Origin: Calothrix sp. PCC 6303
GTDB lineage: Bacteria > Cyanobacteriota > Cyanobacteriia > Cyanobacteriales > Nostocaceae
Direction: 5' to 3'
NCBI RefSeq assembly: GCF_000317435.1
Contig: NC_019751.1
Span: 6,138,001 to 6,202,000 of the forward strand
Length of the DNA: 64,000 nt
Positions 53,629 to 63,072 of the stretch are shown piece by piece. The notes under the pieces are model-generated. The model saw only the letters and a list, made by a program, of their open reading frames with translations, had not been told where the DNA came from and did not search any database. Position numbers and translations under genes: made by a program. Positions within the stretch are counted from its first letter, which is position 1; each line of letters opens with the position of its first letter.

Positions 53629-54443
53629 CTTACTTTCTTTTCGGTGACTAGGGTTAAGCTTACCCATTCACCTTTATTGTCGTAAGTACGGATGATTCTT
53701 TGGCGAAGATTAGGTTCGATTAACCAACCTGCTTCTAAAAATAATGGTTGCCGTAATTGGGCTTTAACTGGAAAAGTTGCGGAAGCACCATCTGGCAACA
53801 TCATGACTTGGAAGGGATTTTCGGGGTTATCATCAAAATCGAGAATCGAACCGTTGATGGTGGCAGTAGATGCAATCATTTTCTCACTACCGAAGTAAGT
53901 GTTTTGAATTAAACGCTGATGTTTATCCAGTTTTAATTGCATTTTACTATCGAAGCTCACAGGCGATCGCAGATCGGGATAAATGGTTATTCCTTCGCCT
54001 TCCCATTCTCCCAGAAGTGACTCCACTTGTAGCGGTGGACGTTCATCGGGTGTAGTCCCTTCTCGATGTTCTCGAATCAGAGTTAGGGTAGATAAATTGC
54101 TTTGATTATTAAACAGTTGTACGAAGCGCAAACGGCGATTTTCGTGGATAAAGCTAAATTCTCCGCCAAAATCACCATAGGGTGAAAATTGCATGGCACC
54201 TTGAGAAAACGCCCCATTCTCAAAAAACAGTAAACTACGTGAAAGACTGGAAGTGTCCAAAACTAGATCATTTTTCCCTTCCCGCAGTAGCGTCAAACGC
54301 ACTGTTGACTGGGTATCATCCAAGGTTTCCAAAGTGAGACGACTGGGAATATCTTCTTTAAGTTCACCTTGAGGGGAAAATACAGTAAAAGAACCCTGCC
54401 AAACACCGAGATTTTGTAGTAGAGATTCCCATTGCGATCGCAT
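53625..54443 (-). CDS. DUF3598 family protein
   Basis: 272 residues of a lipocalin-like, cyanobacteria-specific family with two beta-barrel halves: MRSQWESLLQNLGVWQGSFT, then GDFGGEFSFIHENRRLRFVQ, and ESLLGEWEGEGITIYPDL, then LFLEAGWLIEPNLRQRIIRT. Relatives in some strains carry CpeS/T-like lipocalin folds; no bilin-binding role can be claimed here. It is 60 bp downstream of ftsX on the same strand. Confidence 0.85.
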   Translation of the reverse strand: MRSQWESLLQNLGVWQGSFTVFSPQGELKEDIPSRLTLETLDDTQSTVRLTLLREGKNDLVLDTSSLSRSLLFFENGAFSQGAMQFSPYGDFGGEFSFIHENRRLRFVQLFNNQSNLSTLTLIREHREGTTPDERPPLQVESLLGEWEGEGITIYPDLRSPVSFDSKMQLKLDKHQRLIQNTYFGSEKMIASTATINGSILDFDDNPENPFQVMMLPDGASATFPVKAQLRQPLFLEAGWLIEPNLRQRIIRTYDNKGEWVSLTLVTEKKVS

Positions 54444-54503
54444 AATTGATTTAAGGCTTGATATTCCGTTAATTCAATTTAACCACTATTACTAATCGTC
54501 TTC

Positions 54504-55406
54504 CTAAGTCTTGGCAAATTTCCTCACCGCGAATAAACTCCCTACTAATCCTACCGCTGTACCGAAACATAAAAGAATAAAAGGCAATAAAAATGTTTGA
54601 CTGGTACTCAGTTGTAAACTGGTGCTGAGGAACTTGATAAAATCAGGTTGATTTGCCAATAGCTTCCGCAAAAACTGCTGACTTAGGGAAATAAAACACC
54701 ATGCGATCGCGCTACCAACGAAACCAAATGCGATACCCTGGAAAATGAACGGCAAATAAATCCACGAAGCTGTTGCACCCACCAATTGCATAACTTCGAT
54801 TTCCCTACGTCTTGCCATCACTATCAATCGAATGGTGATACTAGTGACAGCAACAGCAGTTAGCGTCAAAATGCCAATTATTATAATTGTTGCCCAATTT
54901 AAACCCCGATGTAACTGACCAATTCGCTTGACAGCTTCATCAATATACTGTACCGATTCCACACCCTTGATTTTTGCCAACTGCATCGCTAACCTGGGTA
55001 CAACATCAGGATTCTGCGCTTTAACTCGCAACTCATCCACCAGCGGATTACTTCCTAATTGCTGTGTTGCACCTTGAATATCCGACATCCCCAACTCTTT
55101 CACCAGCTTTGTCCAAGCTTGCTCCTTAGTAACTTTTTCTACATTTGTGACACCGGGTAATTGAATTACCATCGGTTCAACTGTATTAACTTGAACATTC
55201 GGCTCCAGATAAACAGATACCTCCAACTGACTGCCAAACTGATTGAGTAATTTTTCCATTTGCCAGGAAGTTTGCACACTCAAACCGAAGAGAAACAGCA
55301 GTACAGTTACAATGCTGATGGCTGCCCAATTCATCCAACCACCGCGCTGCAAACCTAGAAATGTCTCTCTAAGGAGATAATCTAACTTAGTGAATATTCG
55401 TAGCAC
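54504..55406 (-). CDS. ftsX: Cell division ABC-type permease FtsX
   Basis: 300 residues with four membrane helices: N-terminal about 24-46 (WAAISIVTVLLFLFGLSVQT), then an extracytoplasmic loop (ECD, about 50-170, with SVYLEPNVQV and VTKEQAWTKLVKELG), followed by three C-terminal segments of the FtsX/MacB-type core. With FtsE it controls amidases that split septal peptidoglycan. The start MLRIFTKLDYLLRETFLGLQ is typical. ftsE is not in this window. Confidence 0.94.
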   Translation of the reverse strand: MLRIFTKLDYLLRETFLGLQRGGWMNWAAISIVTVLLFLFGLSVQTSWQMEKLLNQFGSQLEVSVYLEPNVQVNTVEPMVIQLPGVTNVEKVTKEQAWTKLVKELGMSDIQGATQQLGSNPLVDELRVKAQNPDVVPRLAMQLAKIKGVESVQYIDEAVKRIGQLHRGLNWATIIIIGILTLTAVAVTSITIRLIVMARRREIEVMQLVGATASWIYLPFIFQGIAFGFVGSAIAWCFISLSQQFLRKLLANQPDFIKFLSTSLQLSTSQTFLLPFILLCFGTAVGLVGSLFAVRKFAKT

Positions 55407-55496
55407 AGCTATCCTTAATGTTTTATTTAGTACTTTTTAACTAGAAATAATTTAGTAGTCAATGGTTATGGAAGGGAACAGGGAATAGCACTTTGT

Positions 55497-55521
55497 AGAG
55501 ACGTAGACATGTCATGTCTCT
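55497..55521. repeat. Imperfect palindrome of the AGAGACG family
   Basis: AGAGACGTAGACATGTC then ATGTCTCT, a diverged copy resembling 52687-52710, between divergent ftsX and def. A run of GTTCACTGATAACTG-type repeat follows (55575-55615), similar to TCAGTTATCAG near 53145-53172. Confidence 0.6.
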
Positions 55522-55699
55522 CTTTACTTCGCGTCTACCTTACCTCGCAAGTCTCTAACCGCATAGTTCTTGTGTAATTCCTACTGTTCACTGATAACTG
55601 TTTACTGATAACTGATTTCCCCTGTATTGTTAAGATAAAAAAAGAAGCTTCGTATAAAATCTATAAAATCTAGTTTAAGGATAGCGAGTAACCTGCCAA

Positions 55700-56263
55700 A
55701 TGCCATCACAAATCGCTGTTGAGAAGAAAAAGTTAAAAAACCCGCCATTGGACATACATTACCTTGGCGATCGCGTGTTGCGTCAACCAGCCAAAAGAAT
55801 TACCAAGGTGGATGATGAAATCCGCCAAATTGCCCGCCAAATGTTACAGACAATGTACAGCAGTGATGGGATTGGTTTGGCTGCACCACAAGTTGGGATT
55901 CATAAGCAACTAATTGTAATCGATTTGGAACCAGATAAACCCGAACATCAACCCTTGGTGTTGATTAACCCAGTTGTCAAACAGGTTAGCAAAGAGGTTT
56001 GTGCGGCTCAAGAAGGCTGTCTTAGTATTCCGGGAGTATACCTTGATGTCACGCGTCCATTATCGCTAGAACTCAGCTACAAGGACGAAAACGGTACACC
56101 CAAAACCCTCAAAGCCACAGATTTACTCGCACGTTGTATTTTACATGAGATGGATCACCTCAATGGTGTGGTATTTGTAGACCGTGTGGAAAATTCTCTA
56201 GCTTTGTCACAGGAACTATCAAAACATGGTTTCTCACAGCAAGCAGTCAAACCAATTGTTTAA
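55700..56263 (+). CDS. def: Peptide deformylase
   Basis: 187 residues. It removes the formyl group from nascent proteins using an Fe2+/metal site formed by three motifs, all present: GIGLAAPQVGIHK, EGCLSIPG (Cys ligand) and HEMDHLNGVVF (two His ligands and the catalytic Glu). The start at 55700 gives the normal length. It is followed by a 17-bp gap and a small membrane protein on the same strand. Confidence 0.96.
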   Translation: MPSQIAVEKKKLKNPPLDIHYLGDRVLRQPAKRITKVDDEIRQIARQMLQTMYSSDGIGLAAPQVGIHKQLIVIDLEPDKPEHQPLVLINPVVKQVSKEVCAAQEGCLSIPGVYLDVTRPLSLELSYKDENGTPKTLKATDLLARCILHEMDHLNGVVFVDRVENSLALSQELSKHGFSQQAVKPIV

Positions 56264-56279
56264 GGGTGGATGAATCAAA

Positions 56280-56483
56280 GTGTACTTAACTCCAAAAAGC
56301 GGTCTATTATTACTAGTTTCCTGCGTGAGTGCGATCGCAGCTGTCGGTTGTGTCTTTGAATTAACATCAGGACAACCAGATTTAGGCAACCAAAACACCG
56401 CAATTATCTTAGCTGTCAGCATTCCCCTAACTGTCCTAGCATTTCTTGCCGCAGTTAGAGATGCTAAGGATAATATGGAATAG
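56280..56483 (+). CDS. Small conserved two-helix membrane protein
   Basis: 67 residues starting at a GTG; an ATG ten bases upstream is out of frame. Two membrane helices: LLLLVSCVSAIAAVGCVFEL and TAIILAVSIPLTVLAFLAAV, then a charged end RDAKDNME. It looks like a cyanobacterial conserved protein, but I cannot name a family. It is 16 bp after def and probably cotranscribed. Confidence 0.7.
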   Translation: MYLTPKSGLLLLVSCVSAIAAVGCVFELTSGQPDLGNQNTAIILAVSIPLTVLAFLAAVRDAKDNME

Positions 56484-57298
56484 GCATCAGGTGCCAAATA
56501 GGTGAAAGGGAGAGTAAAAGCACTGCAAAGCCTTTTAGTTTAACTTTCACCTTTTATCTTTAGTTGAGAAACAATTACTCTATTTTTTATATGAGCCATT
56601 TTTCCTGTTTTCGCGGAAAAGTGGCTCATCTTGTGAGAAATGCGGGTTTAGATATACAAATTAGGCACTTGACAGCTTAAGAATTCATTCCCAATCCCTT
56701 ACTTCGTGTATGAGATTATGCTAAGTTATGTAACAGTAACGCATAAAAACTTCATATCTTTTGAGAGTAAAGATTTTTTCTCAGATTTAGCTTATTTTCA
56801 ATACTCTCCAACCTCATGCCTTAAGTTCCGGTGATTCTACTGAGAAGCCTCAAACGCTGAATAATTTGATCAAATTGGAAGATCTAACTCAAAATCTTTG
56901 GCGAATTTTACCCAATTTTTTATCATTCCCATAATTAGGTCATTTCTAACCTCAACTAAATAGAAATCTGGTGAATTATGCCTTACTTAAATCAACTATT
57001 CTCGTCATAATAAGCCTTTCCAAGGATAAAATAAAATTTACCCAGAATATGATCTGAGTTATTTAGGGTTGATCCCTAATGGGTTTTGATTATATTTTCT
57101 TTAAGCCAGAAATATTTTTTGTATAGTAAGTTAATTAAAAGTTTGAAAAACATAACACAAAGATAAAAACAATCTTAAATTATTTTTGCCTCTGGGATCG
57201 CTACAACCTAGACCAATTAATGGTTTGTTGGCAATTATCCGTAATTGTATCTAGACGGAAAATAAAAGAGGAAAAGTAAACCCTCAATCGCACCAAGA
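56484..57298. other. Intergenic region between the def pair and the Cys-rich protein gene
   Basis: 815 bp without a gene. It contains a strong hairpin at 56591-56629 and is otherwise A+T-rich. No tRNA or standard RNA motif is recognised. Its length could accommodate a small RNA, which only expression data can show. Confidence 0.45.
56591..56629. repeat. Long hairpin ATGAGCCA...TGGCTCAT
   Basis: ATGAGCCA-t-TTTTCC pairs with GGAAAA-g-TGGCTCAT (about 15 bp with one G.T or mismatch) around a 9-nt loop. A T-rich tract TATTTTTTAT precedes it on the plus strand, so in the minus direction it would be a terminator, though no gene is known on that strand here. It may end the def transcript or belong to a small RNA. 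Confidence 0.6.
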
Positions 57299-57595
57299 AT
57301 GAAGAGCGCTAAATCTTTTACTTCTGCTTGTCGATATTGCCGTCATTATCAGCCAGAAGGTCGTCGTGGAGGAGTTTGTGGTCAACTTGGGGCACCTGTC
57401 CAAGGAAGTTGGAAAGCATGTTCTTTTGCCTTACCTCCATTTGCACCATCTTGGGAAAGTTTGGAAGATGTCTGGAGTTTGCCAGAAGCACAACCTGTTT
57501 TAACCTCCTTTACTCATCCTTGGGGTGCAGAAGCAGAAACAATTACCTCCCCTAATCCAGAACATGCCACTGTAGCTGAGAAAGTCTTAATATAG
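57299..57595 (+). CDS. Conserved cyanobacterial four-cysteine protein
   Basis: 98 residues. Cys 11, 14, 27 and 41 lie in SACRYCRHYQPEGRRGGVCG and WKACSFALPPFAPSW, a likely zinc or FeS site. The C-terminal half is disordered. The strongly conserved text is familiar from cyanobacterial genomes, but no function is known to me. It stands alone between two long intergenic regions. Confidence 0.8.
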   Translation: MKSAKSFTSACRYCRHYQPEGRRGGVCGQLGAPVQGSWKACSFALPPFAPSWESLEDVWSLPEAQPVLTSFTHPWGAEAETITSPNPEHATVAEKVLI

Positions 57596-58202
57596 CCTTA
57601 ATGAATTTTTGTAAAATAAATTAAATTATCTTGAGTGTTCCTTAGATTCACAAGTTAGATTCAACCTTGATGTAGGTGGAAAAGCCAACTGCAATGAGTT
57701 TAATAATTTGACGGTGTAGACTTCACCTATAATGTGACTGCTGTGAAAGTGTCCATAGGCGAAATAAGCCTAATATAAAGTCGATACTAGTTCGACTAAA
57801 AACAGAATACAAATACAGAACTTACGCATTGACACGAAATATGTTTGTTTGACAAAACATATTTATCGTAGGGGTTTAGCAATGTGCTTTACCCCTACGG
57901 CACGGCTTAATGTACAATCGAAGAATGATTCACCAAAACCTGAAATACCCTATTTTCCTGGGTATATATCATGGTTAATTTCTATAGTGCGTAAATCCTA
58001 AAATAACCAACTGGTTAGAGATTAATTTAGGAATGCAAATATTAGATATATATGAACACGGCGATAATAGATCGAATCTGTGGTGCCTTCGGTGTTACTT
58101 CCAACAGAATTGAGGGGTGATCATCCAATTTCCTGTTTCCTAACACTGACAATTGAATGCTGACGGATTTGGACAAACATCAGTGAACTACCCACATTAA
58201 AT
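57596..58202. other. Intergenic region with two adjacent hairpins
   Basis: 607 bp without a gene. Besides the hairpins at 57837-57899, nothing structured is seen. The region separates the rightward Cys-rich gene from the leftward NADAR gene. Confidence 0.45.
57837..57899. repeat. Two adjacent inverted repeats
   Basis: AAATATGTTT / AAACATATTT (57837-57864) is directly followed by CGTAGGGGT...AGCA / TGCT...ACCCCTACG (57867-57899). Together they form two consecutive stems. The GTAGGGGT type is a common interspersed hairpin in Nostocales intergenic DNA. Confidence 0.6.
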
Positions 58203-58676
58203 TTATTTATCTAGTGTATTTATTGATAAAAACAAAACTCGCAGTTCACTACGTACCTGCATCAAAGCTTGTCCAAGTTGATTTTGACCAGTTTTGTCAT
58301 TGCCACAACCCCAAAAATAATCATTTGGAGAATCTTCAACCAATAATTGCTCATTAGTTGCCAAAAGGATTGTACGAATGTCAGGATGGGTGAAAAACTT
58401 TTGCCAAACTGCTTTATGCATGACCTCAATTTTGGCAATATCCCAATCGGGACGAAGTTGAAGCTTCGGATCACGTCCCAAAGCTGCTGCTAATTCAGGG
58501 GTTGCGGCATTATGAATTAGAGGAATCATTTCTGCATCCACACTACCGACAAATTTTTGTGCTTGATAATAATGCTCGACTGTTGACCAATAGGTTCCCG
58601 CAATTGTAATCCCATGGGGAGAAAAATTGGAAAAACAGCCATAAGCATCGGTAACTTTATAAAAGTAAATCGCCAT
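58203..58676 (-). CDS. NADAR family protein (YbiA-like)
   Basis: 157 residues. NADAR signatures: YGCFSNFSPHGITIAGTYWS, VEHYYQAQKF, RPDWDIAKIEVMHKAVWQKF and NDYFWGCGNDKTGQNQLGQA. Members hydrolyse N-glycosidic bonds: some act on riboflavin-pathway intermediates, others remove ADP-ribose from DNA/RNA guanines or process NAD-derived signals. The present substrate is undetermined. No DarT-type partner is adjacent. Confidence 0.93.
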   Translation of the reverse strand: MAIYFYKVTDAYGCFSNFSPHGITIAGTYWSTVEHYYQAQKFVGSVDAEMIPLIHNAATPELAAALGRDPKLQLRPDWDIAKIEVMHKAVWQKFFTHPDIRTILLATNEQLLVEDSPNDYFWGCGNDKTGQNQLGQALMQVRSELRVLFLSINTLDK

Positions 58677-58876
58677 TTGTCGAGTTGGAAGGTGGAAATA
58701 AATTCAGAAGTCGGGGACTAGGAATTGAATTAGATTCAGAACTGCAAAAATTCGACTAGTACAAGTCGGCGGAAACTAAGCTACCATTTAAGATGGCTTA
58801 AAAGTCCATAAAATCATCTTTCTTTTTTGCCTTTTACTTTTGCTTTCTTGTACTAGTGGCTAGCCTCCAGCCTATC

Positions 58877-59677
58877 CTAAAAATCGATTGCAGCCCAATT
58901 AGGTTGACGATAATAGCGCGTCATATCGTCAAATTTTCGCAGTTCAACGCGGTTAATTGTGAAATCTGGTGTATCTGTTAACCATTTTTGATTGAATTCT
59001 GTCATTGTATCGGCAAAGCGATCGCGTTTCCAATCGGGCTTGGGTTGTCCGAAGTAAGCTAGTGTGATGTGTGCGGTATAGTGATACTGCTGTTCGATAC
59101 CTAAGCTGATTAATTGGGGGTTTTGGTAGATTTTTCGCCTTAATTGGATAATTTGCTCATAACTGGCTTGATTTTTAGGAACCAAAGAAATACCAATTGC
59201 CCTTGGCATGATCATTATCCCTAGTATGTTCCAACGATTTTCACCTGGAGGAAAATTAGGGTTTTGGTGGTATTGCTGAAAAATTTTCCCACAACATGAT
59301 TGTAAATCGGACTCAAAATGCGGATTGCGATCGCAAGCATGATGATAAGCACTATCCCAAATCAAATCCGCTATTGTCATGTGGAAACTTGAAGTAGGTA
59401 AAGCTACTATCAAATCTGATAAATCATGATCAACAGCTAGCTTCAGTAATTCTTCCTGATAAAGCTGTATTTGAGCATAAAAACTTGAATTTTGGGATTC
59501 TTCCCCACTTGGTGGAGTAATTAAGGTGTAGCCAGGAAATGCCGCTGCTTTTCTTTCACCATTAGGTGTAAGACAAAACTTTGAAGATTCCTGAACATGT
59601 TGGACTTGTGTCTGGTAAGTTTCCGGTAACGTTGTTCGTGCTACCCGATTTAAATAAGTCTGATAATTATCGTCCAC
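58877..59677 (-). CDS. 2H phosphoesterase-like protein (DUF1868)
   Basis: 266 residues. Two His-x-Thr motifs, SSFHMTIADL and YTAHITLAYFG, spaced about 95 residues apart, define the 2H phosphoesterase fold (2'-5' RNA ligase and cyclic phosphodiesterase relatives). The N-terminal text KFCLTPNGERKAAAFPGYTL is typical of the DUF1868 branch. The substrate is unknown; 2',3'-cyclic phosphates are the usual class. It is monocistronic. Confidence 0.85.
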   Translation of the reverse strand: MDDNYQTYLNRVARTTLPETYQTQVQHVQESSKFCLTPNGERKAAAFPGYTLITPPSGEESQNSSFYAQIQLYQEELLKLAVDHDLSDLIVALPTSSFHMTIADLIWDSAYHHACDRNPHFESDLQSCCGKIFQQYHQNPNFPPGENRWNILGIMIMPRAIGISLVPKNQASYEQIIQLRRKIYQNPQLISLGIEQQYHYTAHITLAYFGQPKPDWKRDRFADTMTEFNQKWLTDTPDFTINRVELRKFDDMTRYYRQPNWAAIDF

Positions 59678-60075
59678 CCTGTGTCACCCATATATTCTCA
59701 TCTGATTGTACCTAACTCTACAGTAACCCTCCCAATATTGAGCATTACATTGGAAATATATATAAGTAGTAGTCCATCTCAAAAATTCGGGAACAGTAAT
59801 TAGGGAAGTGTGCGTCAAAGCCCTAAGCTGAAAGGGAAGGTGATGTTAGATGAAACACTGACTAGATTTTTACTGGTTTATAATCGGTTAATGGAAAATG
59901 ATGATAAATTGTTCATTATCACCATACCTACTCAGTAGTTACACTGATAAAAATTGACTATCAGTCTGGATTTCCCGGTTTGTGCCCTTCTCATTTTCGG
60001 GTTTATGTGGTTAAAAATGGGTTGGATATATTTCAAATAATTCAACCAAATAATTCGACCAAATAATTTAATCCC
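59678..60075. other. Intergenic region upstream of the 80-residue protein
   Basis: 398 bp without a gene, A+T-rich. It ends in a tandem 13-bp repeat that occupies the usual ribosome binding position of the next gene (60034-60072). An open frame on the minus strand (59932-60243) is an antisense shadow. Confidence 0.4.
60034..60072 (+). repeat. Tandem repeat, 13 bp x 3, directly before a start codon
   Basis: CAAATAATTCAAC, CAAATAATTCGAC and CAAATAATTTAAT lie head to tail, ending 3 bases before ATG at 60076. No purine-rich ribosome site is left between repeat and start, so copy number could alter translation of the downstream gene (inference). Confidence 0.65.
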
Positions 60076-60318
60076 ATGGCTAAAACACCTACTGAGTACG
60101 CGGTACATATTATGATGGATAGTGGTCACAGGGAAGAAATCCGCTTTCCCACAATTCAACATTTCCAAAAGTGGTACAGCGAATTGATGCCCAAGGCGAC
60201 CTCTGACGATTTTATCAATGTACCGATTAAGAATATAGAACATGAATATATGGTGATCCGTCCGTCACGGATTGTAGCTATTCGAGTCGAGCCTGTTTTT
60301 AGTTCCAGAACCGAATAG
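60076..60318 (+). CDS. Conserved cyanobacterial hypothetical protein, 80 aa
   Basis: 80 residues: MAKTPTEYAVHIMMDSGHRE and EEIRFPTIQHFQKWYSELMP, ending IEHEYMVIRPSRIVAIRVEP. The alternating pattern suggests a small alpha-beta fold without membrane segments. It looks conserved in cyanobacteria and lies 31 bp before mltA on the same strand, so it may be cotranscribed. The function is unknown. Confidence 0.72.
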   Translation: MAKTPTEYAVHIMMDSGHREEIRFPTIQHFQKWYSELMPKATSDDFINVPIKNIEHEYMVIRPSRIVAIRVEPVFSSRTE

Positions 60319-60349
60319 TTTTCAAGCAATAGTGCTAATTTTACAGAGA

Positions 60350-61618
60350 ATGATGAGAAAAACCCTTGCTTTGCTTTCCTTGAGTCTCAGTATTACTACG
60401 GTGGTACCATTTTGGTCTGTTGTTGCTCAGGTACCAAGTTTACCCCAAGTTCCGGCAACCGACAGCCCAGGTGCTGTACCGCCCCAAATACCGCCAAGTT
60501 TACCACCAGTCGTGCAACCAGTACTCCAAGAAATTGCCATAGATCCTAGTTGTAAACCAGTAAGGGGATGTTTAGGTTGGGATGAGCAAATTTTTTGGGC
60601 AAGGGGTAAAAAAGGCGATCGCGCATCTCTGCTAAAGTCAATTGATCATAGTCTCCGCTTCCTGGAAACCAGAAGAGCGATCGCGTCTTATGAAAACTAC
60701 CCAGTTCCTGGTATCACCCGTGAGCGAGTCAAGAAAAGTTTACAAAGGTTCCGACAATTGGTTGTAACCTCTAAATCTGCTGAGAAATTGCAAGCTGCTG
60801 TCAGGAAGGAGTTTGCTTTCTATCGCTCCATTGGCAATGATGGCAATGGTACCGTTAAATTTACAGCTTATTACGAACCTATATATACAGCTAGCCGTAC
60901 CAAAACATCTGTATATAAATATCCCATTTATAAATTACCAACAGATTTTGACAAATGGGCAAAACCTCACCCCAAACGCATTGATTTAGAAGGTAAAGAT
61001 GCTTTACTAGGAGATAAAAGCCCCATACGTGGTTATGAGTTGGTGTGGTTACGCGATCGCTTTGATGCCTACATGATTCAAATTCAAGGTTCGGCACAAA
61101 TCAAATTCACCAATGGCAAAAGTACGACTGTGGGTTTTGCAGGTGCTACCGACTACCCTTGGACAAGTATTGGTAGGGAATTAATTAAAGAAGGGAAATT
61201 AGATAAAAATAAAGCAACAATGCCAGGAATTATCCAGCATTTCCGTTCCAATCCCCAAGATATGAATGAGTATTTACCACGGTGGGAACGTTTCGTATTT
61301 TTCAAGGAAACCAATGGAAGACCAGCCACTGGTAGCATTAATGTACCTGTGACAGCAGATCGTTCCATTGCCACCGATAAATCTATTATGCCTCCAGGTG
61401 CCTTGGCTCTAATTTATAACTCCTTCCCCTATCCTAAAGCTGGTGGTGGTTTGGCACGTCGTGCTGTGAGTCGCTATGTGTTGGATCAAGATACAGGCAG
61501 CGCCATCAAAGGACCAGGTAGGGTAGACTACTTCATGGGTACCGGGAAACTCGCAGGCGATCGCGCAGGCATTACTGGGGGTAATGGGCAGTTATACTAT
61601 TTGTTGCTGAAGGAATAA
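60350..61618 (+). CDS. mltA: Membrane-bound lytic murein transglycosylase A
   Basis: 422 residues from the ATG at 60350 (a second ATG follows immediately). A signal peptide (RKTLALLSLSLSITTVVPFW, to VVAQ) and a Pro-rich linker precede the MltA domain, about 130-300 (VKFTAYYEPIYTASRTKTSV, ELVWLRDRFDAYMIQIQGSA). The 3D domain lies near the C-terminus with the catalytic Asp region GRVDYFMGTGKLAGDRAG. No lipobox Cys is seen, so it is probably periplasmic rather than a lipoprotein. It cleaves glycan strands of peptidoglycan. Confidence 0.93.
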   Translation: MMRKTLALLSLSLSITTVVPFWSVVAQVPSLPQVPATDSPGAVPPQIPPSLPPVVQPVLQEIAIDPSCKPVRGCLGWDEQIFWARGKKGDRASLLKSIDHSLRFLETRRAIASYENYPVPGITRERVKKSLQRFRQLVVTSKSAEKLQAAVRKEFAFYRSIGNDGNGTVKFTAYYEPIYTASRTKTSVYKYPIYKLPTDFDKWAKPHPKRIDLEGKDALLGDKSPIRGYELVWLRDRFDAYMIQIQGSAQIKFTNGKSTTVGFAGATDYPWTSIGRELIKEGKLDKNKATMPGIIQHFRSNPQDMNEYLPRWERFVFFKETNGRPATGSINVPVTADRSIATDKSIMPPGALALIYNSFPYPKAGGGLARRAVSRYVLDQDTGSAIKGPGRVDYFMGTGKLAGDRAGITGGNGQLYYLLLKE

Positions 61619-61750
61619 ACTCAATAAGGGAATAGATGAGCTTTACTTCTTCCTATTCCCACTAGGACAACCCTGTAATTCCTGATTTTGTGGGAGACTA
61701 CCAGAACTAAAAAAAGACTCACGTAATTAAAAATTGGGTACAAAGTACCG

Positions 61751-62971
61751 ATGTTAACTTCTTCACTTGTTCAATCCGCTATTGTCATCATTATTGTCCT
61801 AGGTGCTGGCATTATGGGATTGTGCATACTGCAAACGCGAAAAATTCTGAGCCTATTTAATACCGAAAGCGATCGCCGAAGTTGGCAAATAATGTTTTCG
61901 CTGATGATTTTTTTCCTCGGTGGTTACTCTTTATCTGCCTATTTGATTGGTAGTGGACTTTTTGAGTGGATACCTTTACTCACCGGGATGGTATTTTTTT
62001 TCGGGTCACTATTTGTTCTTTTCAGCGTGGATATCTACTATAAGACGCTGTTACGACTTTTTCAAGTACAGAAAGACTATCGTATGGCAAAGGAGAATGC
62101 TGAGTCAGCATTGTCTCAATTACAACAGTCCCAGACTAGCCAAATGCAGCTAATTCATCGGGAAACTATGCTTGGTTTGGCGAAAATGGTTGCTGGCGTT
62201 GCCCATGAAATCAATAACCCAATGACTTTTATTTATGCCAACTTAGATTATTTGGATGAATATACCCAGGGTTTACTAAGAATTATAGCAGTTTATACTA
62301 CTCAATACCCACAGTCAAATACCAAAGTTCTCAATACTTTGACTGAGGTTGACTTAGAGTATATCAAGGTAGACCTGCCAAAATTAATCGGCTCGATGGA
62401 GGTAGGAGTAAATCGTATTAATAAAATCGTAGAATCACTACAGAATTTCTCACGCTTAAATCAAACTGAGAGTAAATTCGCCGACATCCACGAGGGTATT
62501 AACAGTACACTTGACATTTTGCAGCACCGTCTGAAACTCAGTAACACTCATCAGATATTAGTGATCAAGGAATATGGTTCCATTCCTCAGATTGATTGCA
62601 ATCCTGGAGTTTTAAATCAAGTATTTTTCAGCTTAATTAATAATGCTATAGATGCACTGATACAAAAAGCAGCTAACTTCAGTAAAATAGGAGATGAAAC
62701 ACCGACTATTTGGATTCATACGTCTAAATTTCAGCAGCATGTTGTAATTTCAATTGCTGATAATGGTTGTGGTATGAGCGAGTCTGTTCGCAATAACATT
62801 TTCAGACCTTTTTTTAGCACTAAACCCACTGGTCAGGGAACTGGCTTAGGTTTATCTGTTAGCCACCAAATTGTTGTTGAACAACATCGTGGTTCTATTA
62901 AATGTTCTTCCGTTGAGAATGAAAGAACTGAATTTTTAATCACACTTCCTATTCGAGATATATGTAAATAG
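61751..62971 (+). CDS. Sensor histidine kinase with three N-terminal membrane segments (orphan)
   Basis: 406 residues. Three membrane segments (about 8-28, 47-67 and 72-95), a coiled-coil linker (VQKDYRMAKENAESALSQLQ), a HisKA-like H box GVAHEINNPMTFI (His about 152), N box FSLINNAIDAL, G1 IADNGCGM and G2 GTGLGLSVSHQIV. The small membrane part has no extracytoplasmic loop, so it may sense membrane or cytoplasmic cues. No response regulator is adjacent. It is related to the HAMP-less NtrB/ZraS-like class. Confidence 0.9.
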   Translation: MLTSSLVQSAIVIIIVLGAGIMGLCILQTRKILSLFNTESDRRSWQIMFSLMIFFLGGYSLSAYLIGSGLFEWIPLLTGMVFFFGSLFVLFSVDIYYKTLLRLFQVQKDYRMAKENAESALSQLQQSQTSQMQLIHRETMLGLAKMVAGVAHEINNPMTFIYANLDYLDEYTQGLLRIIAVYTTQYPQSNTKVLNTLTEVDLEYIKVDLPKLIGSMEVGVNRINKIVESLQNFSRLNQTESKFADIHEGINSTLDILQHRLKLSNTHQILVIKEYGSIPQIDCNPGVLNQVFFSLINNAIDALIQKAANFSKIGDETPTIWIHTSKFQQHVVISIADNGCGMSESVRNNIFRPFFSTKPTGQGTGLGLSVSHQIVVEQHRGSIKCSSVENERTEFLITLPIRDICK

Positions 62972-63072
62972 GGTGTGCTGTTGGCGTGGCACGCTTTACC
63001 TTCATTGCGCTACCCATTGGTTTTAGCACCGAATTAATTAATTGCGGTGCAAGTTTGCGAGGGTTAAAAGAA

